From: an uncultured euryarchaeote
GTDB lineage: Archaea > Thermoplasmatota > Poseidoniia > Poseidoniales > Poseidoniaceae
Direction: 5' to 3'
NCBI GenBank assembly: GCA_937892945.1
Contig: CALBIL010000038.1
Span: forward strand, 1-64,000
DNA: 64,000 nucleotides
Below the pieces are notes generated by a model that was not told the origin of the DNA, did not search any database, and saw only the letters and a program-made list of their open reading frames with translations. Position numbers and translations under genes: made by a program. Of this stretch, positions 39,000 to 47,234 are shown piece by piece. How positions within the stretch are numbered: the first letter of the stretch is position 1; each line of letters starts with the position of its first letter.

Positions 39000-40007
39000 T
39001 CACACGACGATTGTAGTGCCTGCTTCTCCACGTAATGCGAGAAGTGCATCGCCAGGCTGGCATAGAATCGCACTCAACCCTGGACGATGTAAGGCGGCTT
39101 CCATCAAACTACCGATTTTGGGTGCCATTGAACCGGCTGGGAATTCTCCTTGCCCCATAAAACGTTCACATTCATCCAAAGACAAACGATGATGAATCAT
39201 TTCGTTCTCACCACCGAAATCAGTTCGCACAGCATCAATAGCGGTTGAAATAATCAGTGCATCAGCATCCAGTTGGATTGCGAGCAGTGCCGACAATCGA
39301 TCTTTATCGATGACTGCGGGAACACCGACGAAATGGTCACCTTTCGCAACGATTGGAATCCCGCCTCCACCTCCACAAATCACAACTGCATGCAATTCTA
39401 CTAATTTTTGAATCACGGGTAAATCAATTACTTTCATTGGAAGAGGACTGGCTACTACTCTTCGAGGGCCTTGGATGGTCTCTGCGATATCCCAATCTGC
39501 AGACATCACAACTTCCGGAGAAAGAATTGGTCCCACAGGTTTGGTTGGATGTTTGAATCCCTCATCATCCCCGTTCACCAAGACTCGCGTAATCACACAG
39601 GCGGTTCGTTCAGGTCGTTTTCGGCGATGGAGTATCGAATCAAGGTTGAGCGCAAGTGCATGCCCAATCATCCCTTGTGTAGCTGCCACCCAACTGTCCA
39701 TGGATTGTGTATGAGCTGAATCCAATTCCATCAGATGCCCTACTTGTGGACCATTTCCGTGGGTGAGTACAACGCCCCAACCTGCCTCGAGCAAGTCGAT
39801 GACATCCGACATGACATGAGCAAGCACTTCAGCGCTTTTATCCTCTTTTTCGGGATTCGGAGATGATAACGCATTGCCTCCAATGGCATAGACTGCAATT
39901 CGCGACACACTTGCTATCCAATGTACAAAGGGTTTGACCCTTTGCCTACCAAGTATCAGAAACACGGAGATTTCTCTGGTGAAACCAAACCTCCAATGGG
40001 GTGACAT
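39000..40007 (-). CDS. arcC: Carbamate kinase
   Basis: YAIGGNALSSP, GWGVVLTHGNGPQVGHL, VICGGGGGIPIV, AVIDKDRLSALLAIQLDADALIISTAIDAV; true start probably downstream of 40007. Confidence 0.9.
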   Translation of the reverse strand: MSPHWRFGFTREISVFLILGRQRVKPFVHWIASVSRIAVYAIGGNALSSPNPEKEDKSAEVLAHVMSDVIDLLEAGWGVVLTHGNGPQVGHLMELDSAHTQSMDSWVAATQGMIGHALALNLDSILHRRKRPERTACVITRVLVNGDDEGFKHPTKPVGPILSPEVVMSADWDIAETIQGPRRVVASPLPMKVIDLPVIQKLVELHAVVICGGGGGIPIVAKGDHFVGVPAVIDKDRLSALLAIQLDADALIISTAIDAVRTDFGGENEMIHHRLSLDECERFMGQGEFPAGSMAPKIGSLMEAALHRPGLSAILCQPGDALLALRGEAGTTIVV

Positions 40008-40045
40008 TGAATTAGAGAGGGTGCCAGCAACGGACAGGTGCGAGC

Positions 40046-41398
40046 ATGGTAAAGACCATTTGGATTGGAGATGTTCAGTCAGGAAAGTACGACGACCAAG
40101 AGGTCGAACTGAAAGGATGGATAAAGCGCGAACGTGGAAGCAATAAGATGCGCTTCATTGTTCTTCGCGACTCTACCGGCACCATTCAATGCGTCGTCAA
40201 AAAAGATGCCATTGGAGAAGAATTGTTTCTCGAAGTCAAGAACGTACTCATCGAAACTTCCGTGATCATCAACGGTATTGTCAACGCCGATGAGCGTGCA
40301 GACGGAGGGCATGAACTGATTGCGACCTCATTCGAAATCATCGGACCAGTCAATCCTGACCGTCCGTTTCCAATTAACAAAGAAGCATTGGATTCTGCAG
40401 TGGATGAAGACGGTGAACTCATGCCTGGTGGTTCTGAATTCCTTCTCGACAACCGACACCTCTACCTGCGAACAAGTCGCATGACCTCAATGCTCAAACT
40501 TCGCAGTTCTGCTTTTGGTGCCATTCACAATTATTTCCGAAATGAAGATTTCATTGAATACCAAGCACCAAACTTCGTCACAGGTGCTGTTGAAGGCGGT
40601 TCTACCTTGTTCGAAGTACCTTACTTTGGTCGTACTGCTTACCTTACCCAGTCGTGGCAATTGTATGCAGAAGCGGCCATGCCCGCATTGGAGCGCCTCT
40701 ACACAATTGCACCTTCGTTCCGTGCTGAAAAGTCACGCACACGACGCCATCTAACGGAATTTTGGCATGCTGAAATGGAAATGGCTTGGGCGACCAACGA
40801 TGAGATCATGGCGCACGGCGAAGGTGTTGTTCGACATGTTGCTCGTACACTGCTTGAAGAACAAGAAAAAGAACTGACTTCACTCGATCGAGACTTGGAT
40901 TTAATCGCTCGGTATGCAGACAATCCATACCCTCGCATGCGATACGATGAGGCTGTGGAAATCCTTCAAGCGAAGGGAGACGATGTTGAATGGGGTCAAG
41001 ACCTTGATTATTCCAAGGAAAAGATTCTCACCCAAGATTTCGACGTACCTCACTTCCTCACCCATTATCCAAAGATTGCAAAACCGTTCTATCACCGAGT
41101 TGACCCGGATGATGACAACTATGTCCTTTGCCACGATTTGCTAGCGCCAGAAGGCTATGGCGAAATTATTGGCGGTGGAGAACGAACCTGGTCAGAAGAA
41201 GAAATCTTAGCACGACTCGAAGAAGAAGGAACTGACAAAGAACCTTACCAATTCTACATCGACACCCGTTCATACGGTGGGGTACCTCACGGTGGATTTG
41301 GGCTCGGTGTTGACCGAGTTGTCAGTTGGTTGGCTGGAGCAACTCACATTCGTGAAGTCATTCCGTTCCCACGAACATCACGGCGCGTAACTCCTTAG
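40046..41398 (+). CDS. asnS: Asparaginyl-tRNA synthetase
   Basis: OB-fold N-terminus; TGAVEGGSTLFEVPYFGRTAYLTQSWQLYAEAA; RTRRHLTEFWHAEMEMAW; GGVPHGGFGLGVDRVV. Confidence 0.92.
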   Translation: MVKTIWIGDVQSGKYDDQEVELKGWIKRERGSNKMRFIVLRDSTGTIQCVVKKDAIGEELFLEVKNVLIETSVIINGIVNADERADGGHELIATSFEIIGPVNPDRPFPINKEALDSAVDEDGELMPGGSEFLLDNRHLYLRTSRMTSMLKLRSSAFGAIHNYFRNEDFIEYQAPNFVTGAVEGGSTLFEVPYFGRTAYLTQSWQLYAEAAMPALERLYTIAPSFRAEKSRTRRHLTEFWHAEMEMAWATNDEIMAHGEGVVRHVARTLLEEQEKELTSLDRDLDLIARYADNPYPRMRYDEAVEILQAKGDDVEWGQDLDYSKEKILTQDFDVPHFLTHYPKIAKPFYHRVDPDDDNYVLCHDLLAPEGYGEIIGGGERTWSEEEILARLEEEGTDKEPYQFYIDTRSYGGVPHGGFGLGVDRVVSWLAGATHIREVIPFPRTSRRVTP

Positions 41399-42451
41399 GT
41401 GGATCTCATGGCTTCAGTAATCGCTCTCGGGTGTGGACTGATTGGACAATTTGTTATTGAACGTTTACTTGAATACGGCCATCATGTTACTGTTCTTGAT
41501 TTGAACATACCAGAACACTTGGCATCTCAACCCAACATCGATGCACGCCAAGGTGATGTATTCCAACACATAGCCGACTTACCACCTCAATCGGTCGTCA
41601 TCAATATGCTCCCCGGTAGAATTGGAAACGGTGTTCGACCGTTGCTGTTGGAAGCAGGCCATCAGGTTGTAGACCTTGCCTTCACTGCGGAAGACCCTCA
41701 CCAATATCAAGCGTTAGCAGTCCGGAACAATGCCGTGTTGTTGTGGGATGTCGGAATCGCTCCTGGAATGTCGAACATGCTTGCCAAAAAAGCCCAAGGA
41801 ATACTCGGCGATTTGGAGAACCTCACCATCAAAGTTGGAGGCAATCCAACACAACCAGATTCAGAATGGTCTTACATGGCGCCCTTTTCACCTTCTGATG
41901 TCATTGAAGAATACACTCGACCTGCCCGAATTAAGGTAGAAAATCAAATCTGCGAAGTACCTGCAATCACAGATCGTCACATGATTGAGGTCGAAGGTTA
42001 TGGGCAAATGGAGGCGTTCCTAACTGATGGTTTGCGGAGTGTACTCACAACAATTCAAGCAGCCAACATGAAGGAATACACTGTTCGGTGGCCCGGACAT
42101 ATCGATAAATGGCTCGATGAATCGAAAACGTTGGACGAACAAGTACTTCTTGACGCGTGGAAATATGATGTATTACGAACGGAATTCACATGGCTGGAAG
42201 TCATTGCTGAATCAAAGAATCAACGAAAACGTTGGGTGGTTCAAGATTCTGGCATGAACGGTGATGGGTCGATGGCTCGAACCACAGGATTGGTCACCGT
42301 TGCATGTGCTTTACAATTCCTCGAACATGGCCCTCTGAATGGTTGTGGATTAGCGCCAGGCATCCACCCTCCTGAAGCACTTAACGAACAAGCCATTGAC
42401 TCAATCATCGAGTTGATGGAACAACACGGTGTTGTGTTTACCGAAGATTAA
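41399..42451 (+). CDS. Saccharopine dehydrogenase-like / Rossmann-fold oxidoreductase
   Basis: SVIALGCGLIGQFVIERLLEYGHHVTVLD; ATG at 41408 is a likely start. Confidence 0.82.
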   Translation: MDLMASVIALGCGLIGQFVIERLLEYGHHVTVLDLNIPEHLASQPNIDARQGDVFQHIADLPPQSVVINMLPGRIGNGVRPLLLEAGHQVVDLAFTAEDPHQYQALAVRNNAVLLWDVGIAPGMSNMLAKKAQGILGDLENLTIKVGGNPTQPDSEWSYMAPFSPSDVIEEYTRPARIKVENQICEVPAITDRHMIEVEGYGQMEAFLTDGLRSVLTTIQAANMKEYTVRWPGHIDKWLDESKTLDEQVLLDAWKYDVLRTEFTWLEVIAESKNQRKRWVVQDSGMNGDGSMARTTGLVTVACALQFLEHGPLNGCGLAPGIHPPEALNEQAIDSIIELMEQHGVVFTED

Positions 42452-42555
42452 AGAAGAGGTTCGCCACAACTTGGACACGGAATCCCGGGTATGAATTCTC
42501 CGAGTAAAAAACCGCAATTTGGGCACAGAGAACTTACCATATCGAATCCGAACAT
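42448..42555 (-). CDS. 35-aa double-CxxC zinc-ribbon microprotein
   Basis: Own translation: MFGFDMVSSLCPNCGFLLGEFIPGIPCPSCGEPLL*; not in ORF track. Confidence 0.6.
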   Translation of the reverse strand: MFGFDMVSSLCPNCGFLLGEFIPGIPCPSCGEPLL

Positions 42556-42580
42556 GCTCTGCCATACGGGTGATTGTTCA

Positions 42581-43369
42581 TCAAGATGATGATTCAATCG
42601 ATGAAAAATAAGTATCGATCAGTTCGCCTATAGGAAGCAGGTCTTTTTCGTCAATCACAATTGCGGCATGTTTTTTTGGACGTTCGTCCCATGGATTGAA
42701 ACAGATCGGGTAACCTGATTCTTGGAACATAGCGATATCACCAGCTGAGTCACCTACCGATGCCGTATTTTCTTTCGTCACACCTAAACGCCGTTGAAGC
42801 ATTTGGACCACTGAACCTTTTCCATCCATTTGAACTTGATATCGCCCAAAGTCATCCAACTCGTATTCACCACGAGACATTTGCTTGCCTAAGAGCCAGC
42901 CATTGGTGAAAACATGCAATCGAGTATCGTTACCATCGGCAAAACGTTGTGCGGTAAAACGGTCAATTCCACCCCAGCGACGAGACCACGTTTTCTCACT
43001 TGGAAATTGGGCTGCTACATCACGGGCTGTTTGTTGTAAGCCACCACTTACAATAGCCACATGATAGCCTTTATCGAGTAAACCTTGAATGAACGGTTTC
43101 CAGTTTTTCATCATCGGCATCCCTTCCATACACGCACGTAAATCCGAATCTGAAACAGGAGGGAGTTCCGAGGAACGGCTTTCTTTGATGAGAGCAATAT
43201 CGAGTTTTATCCAGTCCCATTCATCGAGTAAACCTTGGTTGTACAGTTCGAATGATTCATCATTTGAAATACCTAATTTGTCATACACAAACTGCCAAGT
43301 CGAGAGGTGGTCGACCAATACTCGGTCCATATCTAAGCAAACAAGGCGTTCAATATTTTCTTGTGACAT
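42581..43369 (-). CDS. HAD-superfamily (phosphoserine phosphatase-like) hydrolase
   Basis: LVCLDMDRVLVDHLSTW, AIVSGGLQQ, SVGDSAGDIAMFQESGYPICFNP. Confidence 0.85.
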   Translation of the reverse strand: MSQENIERLVCLDMDRVLVDHLSTWQFVYDKLGISNDESFELYNQGLLDEWDWIKLDIALIKESRSSELPPVSDSDLRACMEGMPMMKNWKPFIQGLLDKGYHVAIVSGGLQQTARDVAAQFPSEKTWSRRWGGIDRFTAQRFADGNDTRLHVFTNGWLLGKQMSRGEYELDDFGRYQVQMDGKGSVVQMLQRRLGVTKENTASVGDSAGDIAMFQESGYPICFNPWDERPKKHAAIVIDEKDLLPIGELIDTYFSSIESSS

Positions 43370-43389
43370 GTTGTTCAATCTCCATTCGA

Positions 43390-44229
43390 TCACTGTGACT
43401 TGCGAGACGGCCAATCATATTGTGATTGCATTTGCTCCACTTGTTTCCCCATAATATAGAGTATGAGAGCAACCATGATACCAAATAAACCAACGAGAGT
43501 CATTGCGATTGTCGCCAAAGTAACACCAATCGAAGTGGAATTCAGTTCATCCAATGCACCGACAACATTACCGGATAATTTGTATCCGAGAATAAACAAG
43601 ACAATTCCTGGAATTCCAAACAAAAGAAGAGGGTGTTTGGTTTGCAGCATCCAATAGAACAGTTGGGCAAAACGTGAGGCTGTGGCCAGCGATTCTCGTT
43701 GTGGCACACCAAGCACCTCAGGTGCTTCGACAATACGGACTCGTAGAGTCTCATCCAAATCGGTAGTTCGTGCCAAGGGACCCAAATAGGCAAGTGCTTG
43801 CATTCCTTCATTCGTAAGAACCGCGTGTTGAAGGTTTGCAGAGCCAAGAACAAGGTCATCGACAGAATCCGGTTGAGTTTCTTCAACACGGTGTGAAAAA
43901 TGAACATCCCAATCTTCAAGGGCCCGGTTTATAGAAAGTGGAAGGTCACGCAATTTCCATTGGTCAGTGATTGAAAGAACCAAAGTCGAGTCAATAGGCT
44001 CGAGATTTGAATCCAAAAGGAATGAGGCAATGTTTTGAAGGTTCACTTCATTGTTAAAGTGGAGTACTTCGCAACCAATCTCCTGAGCATATTCAACCGT
44101 AGAATCATTTGAACCAAGGTCCATCAACACAACTTCATCGGCACCTTCTCGGGCACGAACAACAAGTGAGACAAGTCTCAACTCGATGTCCCGAGCCATC
44201 AATATAATGCGCAACGATTGACGAGCCAC
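43390..44229 (-). CDS. GT2-related membrane protein, apparently degenerate catalytic domain
   Basis: VVLMDLGSNDSTVEYAQEIGCEVL and C-terminal TMs with KHPLLLFGIPGIVLFILG like the GT2 at 27930. Confidence 0.65.
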   Translation of the reverse strand: MARQSLRIILMARDIELRLVSLVVRAREGADEVVLMDLGSNDSTVEYAQEIGCEVLHFNNEVNLQNIASFLLDSNLEPIDSTLVLSITDQWKLRDLPLSINRALEDWDVHFSHRVEETQPDSVDDLVLGSANLQHAVLTNEGMQALAYLGPLARTTDLDETLRVRIVEAPEVLGVPQRESLATASRFAQLFYWMLQTKHPLLLFGIPGIVLFILGYKLSGNVVGALDELNSTSIGVTLATIAMTLVGLFGIMVALILYIMGKQVEQMQSQYDWPSRKSQ

Positions 44230-44349
44230 ATGACTTGTCCGTGGCCTACTTCATATCAAACCCTCGTCCATTCACTGGTCAACAACCCCCTTTTCAATTC
44301 CAATAGATTTAGGCCACATGTTCATGGCCTATGACAAAATGGAAAACAT

Positions 44350-45306
44350 GTGAAGGGTGAATACCGTATTGGAGTTGTCATCCCAGCAAGAAATGAGGAG
44401 CGCTTCATCCAAAAAGTGATTGAGACACTTCCTGCTTTTGTTGACTTGGCAGTCATCATCAATGATGGGTCGACAGATGAAACTCAATCGATTCTCGAAG
44501 CAATGGAACCTTCCGGGAAAATCCATTCCATCAATTTGAACGGTGAAGGCGTTGGTGCAGCAATTGATGCTGGCCATCGATACTTGCTTCAGCATTGGCA
44601 CGACCAGTTGTTCATCAGCGTGGTGATGGCAGGTGATGGACAAATGAATCCAGATGATATGGAAGCACTTCTTCAACCGGTACTCGAGAACAGTGCCGAT
44701 TATGCCAAAGGGAACCGTTTTGCTCATGAAGAAGGTGTTCAGGCTATGCCCATTATACGTCGGCAAGCAAGCCAAATCCTTTCATTCTTCACTGGACTTG
44801 CATCGGGTCAAACAGTGCCCGACCCCCAATGTGGCTATACGGCAACTCACAGTGACATTTTGCGGGAGTGGAATTGGAAAGACTCGTGGAAAGGGTACGG
44901 ATACCCGAACTTCTGGCTCATACGACTTTCAACACTTGGTTGTCGAATAGCACATGTCCCGGTTGAATCGATTTACGGTAATGAAAAGTCAGGAATTCGC
45001 CGATTGTCCTTTTTCACGAAAGTTGGCTTGATGATGGCATATCAACATCATCATCGAAACATATCATGGATTTTCAGTAGCAGAATTACGCCGCACACGA
45101 TTTTTGCCGCAGTCGCTTATGCAATTGGTTGGATTGCTCTGCTTCCAACGGTTAGCACCGATCTTGAACGAGAATTGGTGACCCGAGGCGTTGCACCATT
45201 GTTCATCACCATCGTTGCTTGGTCAATAGCACATGTTTTTGATAAGGGAGCCACTCGAACAGTACAGGAGTTGAGAATGAATGCGAAGGCTCGACAAAAG
45301 ACGTAA
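44350..45306 (+). CDS. GT2 family glycosyltransferase
   Basis: IGVVIPARNEERFIQKVIETLP, IINDGSTDETQSILE, VMAGDGQMNPDDM; GTG start. Confidence 0.9.
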   Translation: MKGEYRIGVVIPARNEERFIQKVIETLPAFVDLAVIINDGSTDETQSILEAMEPSGKIHSINLNGEGVGAAIDAGHRYLLQHWHDQLFISVVMAGDGQMNPDDMEALLQPVLENSADYAKGNRFAHEEGVQAMPIIRRQASQILSFFTGLASGQTVPDPQCGYTATHSDILREWNWKDSWKGYGYPNFWLIRLSTLGCRIAHVPVESIYGNEKSGIRRLSFFTKVGLMMAYQHHHRNISWIFSSRITPHTIFAAVAYAIGWIALLPTVSTDLERELVTRGVAPLFITIVAWSIAHVFDKGATRTVQELRMNAKARQKT

Positions 45307-45610
45307 ACCTCGAAAAGCCCATGTTCGGCACATCTTGGTTGCTTCAAAGCCCGATGCTCGTGAAATCCTTGAGCAGATTCAATCAGCTCGTAATCCATTG
45401 AAGGTATTCAAAAAAATGGCAAAGAAATATTCCAACTGTTCCAGTGCATCAAAGAAAGGTGATCTTGGAGAGTTTGTCGAAGGCCAAATGGTTCAGAAAT
45501 TTGAAGAGGCGGTTTGGGCTATGGTCCCAGAGACGGTCCCTGAGTCATATATCAAGACACAATTTGGATATCATTTACTTTGGGTACATGAAATAATACT
45601 ACCAGAGTGA
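45281..45610 (+). CDS. Parvulin-type peptidylprolyl isomerase
   Basis: KAHVRHILVASKPDAREILEQI...KKYSNCSSASKKGDLGEFVEGQMVQKFEEAVW...TQFGYHLLWV. Confidence 0.9.
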   Translation: MRRLDKRRKPRKAHVRHILVASKPDAREILEQIQSARNPLKVFKKMAKKYSNCSSASKKGDLGEFVEGQMVQKFEEAVWAMVPETVPESYIKTQFGYHLLWVHEIILPE

Positions 45611-45627
45611 ACCACTCTAACGAAGTA

Positions 45628-45705
45628 TGGTGGGCGATCCAGGATTTGAACCTGGGTCCAAGCGTCCCAAACGCCCGAGTATAGGCCAAGCTAACCCAAT
45701 CGCCC
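45628..45705 (-). tRNA. tRNA-Pro (TGG), 3' CCA encoded
   Basis: Minus strand gggcgat...atcgccc acceptor, anticodon loop tttggga, T arm ccagg-ttcaaat-cctgg, then A-CCA. Confidence 0.93.
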
Positions 45706-45740
45706 CTGCAGTCCTCGCCACGGCGTCTCACCTATGAAGT

Positions 45741-46181
45741 TCACTCAAGGAGTTGCCAGCAATCGTCTGTGAGCCGAACCAACATACCTTGTGATTCAGC
45801 CATATCAATGAGGTCATGTGCATCGAGGGAATCCCCATTACCATCCAAAGCCGGTTGAAGAGTTTGGACTGTTAGCATGCCCTTTTCATCGGTTGCGTCA
45901 AGAAGAATTCGGGCAAGACCTTGAAAAGAAACCGGCTCATCTTGCTGGATTAAGGTCTGATTCGATTGAAGACGCTTACGAAGAGTCTCGCGAAGTTCAT
46001 CTGGTGTGTTGGCAAGAGCAACTTCAATTCGCAATTCTGATGCAGTTGACACCGAAAGGACAATCTCGGCATCGGATGGTAACTTCTGGCCACAGTGAGG
46101 ACACATACGTCCAATTCCGCGATGACCATGGCAAGTCAAACAAGCGCCGCAACGAACGACATTCCATCCGCTACCAGACAC
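45741..46181 (-). CDS. Hypothetical zinc-ribbon protein
   Basis: CGACLTCHGHRGIGRMCPHCGQKL then an acidic/helical region. Confidence 0.65.
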   Translation of the reverse strand: MSGSGWNVVRCGACLTCHGHRGIGRMCPHCGQKLPSDAEIVLSVSTASELRIEVALANTPDELRETLRKRLQSNQTLIQQDEPVSFQGLARILLDATDEKGMLTVQTLQPALDGNGDSLDAHDLIDMAESQGMLVRLTDDCWQLLE

Positions 46182-46216
46182 AGTTCGGCTTCAAGCCAAG
46201 AGTACTTCAAGACTTC

Positions 46217-46822
46217 TCAAAGAGAAAAGTCAGTGTCTGATTTGCGTGAACCTGGGCGAAGTGCTGGTGCCGCTGGTGCTTTCACATCAACTCGCTTTGG
46301 AGGTGTTTCTGTTGCCTTTCGCGTCAATGCACCGCGGACAGGACCTGTTCCTGTTCGTGCTCCAAGTGAGAGTGAATTCGGTAAGATCAATGCCGCCATA
46401 GCCACACCATGGTGGTCAGCAGCTGCAGTCACTTCATCGACAGCAACATCGAAGGAAATGACTTCCAAGTCACGGCTTGCTAATTTACGTTGCAAATGCC
46501 GACGGAGAATGAGCGTTGTTTCCTCATAATCCAGTTCGGTCGATACAGTGGCGACAATCGCACATTCATCTCCTTCTGGGGTGACGCATGCAGCCCATGC
46601 CACACCTGCACAGGCAGAGGATCCATTCCAAGCAAAAGCAGTTGCAAGATGGCATTCAACCAGTGAACCCATTGGAAGTGGTTGAGGTGGGGTTGCGCCA
46701 AAGCCAAGAGGAAGCATAGCCCCCTTCATTTCAATTAAACGTGAATCTCCAAGTCCAAGTTCAACCAAGCCTTGGTCATATGCATCTTCTGCGTTTTCGC
46801 CCCATGGAGCTACGGCAGTCAT
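46217..46822 (-). CDS. Pyruvoyl-dependent arginine decarboxylase (PvlArgDC)-family protein lacking the Ser-Ser cleavage site
   Basis: ENAEDAYDQGLVELGLGDSRLIEMKGAMLPLG...PLPMGSLVECHLATAF resembles the PvlArgDC pattern ...[25 protein letters not shown]...LPMGALVPT (recalled). Confidence 0.7.
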   Translation of the reverse strand: MTAVAPWGENAEDAYDQGLVELGLGDSRLIEMKGAMLPLGFGATPPQPLPMGSLVECHLATAFAWNGSSACAGVAWAACVTPEGDECAIVATVSTELDYEETTLILRRHLQRKLASRDLEVISFDVAVDEVTAAADHHGVAMAALILPNSLSLGARTGTGPVRGALTRKATETPPKRVDVKAPAAPALRPGSRKSDTDFSL

Positions 46823-47234
46823 GAGCCAGCCAGGACATGCGACAGATGCCGAACGCTCTCCTTTTGATGTGTACATAGTGTGGATACAGAAGCAACGGGT
46901 TCATGAAGAACATGGTCGTAAGAATGCTATGGCGGCAGTTTCTCGAAGGCTACTCTTACTGACAGCCTTCATTCTTCTCATCGCTGGCGTTGGTCTGAAA
47001 ATTGCGAGTGGAGGAAGTACCTTATTGGCCGTGGCATCAGGACTTGGATTTATCTTGGTTGTACTTGCATGGTCTCTTTTTGACGATACCTCGAAACCTT
47101 CAACGCTCAAGGGTTCAACTCCCATCAAAGCAAATTACTCATCAGGAAAAGCTCTTCAGAACTCACAAGCTGAACCCCAAGAACAAACCCTACCAGATCC
47201 TCTCGAATCTGGTTTTGAGATTCCGTTAATGTGA
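46821..47234 (+). CDS. Small membrane protein
   Basis: Two hydrophobic segments LLLLTAFILLIAGVGLKIA and LLAVASGLGFILVVLAWSLF. Confidence 0.6.
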   Translation: MSQPGHATDAERSPFDVYIVWIQKQRVHEEHGRKNAMAAVSRRLLLLTAFILLIAGVGLKIASGGSTLLAVASGLGFILVVLAWSLFDDTSKPSTLKGSTPIKANYSSGKALQNSQAEPQEQTLPDPLESGFEIPLM

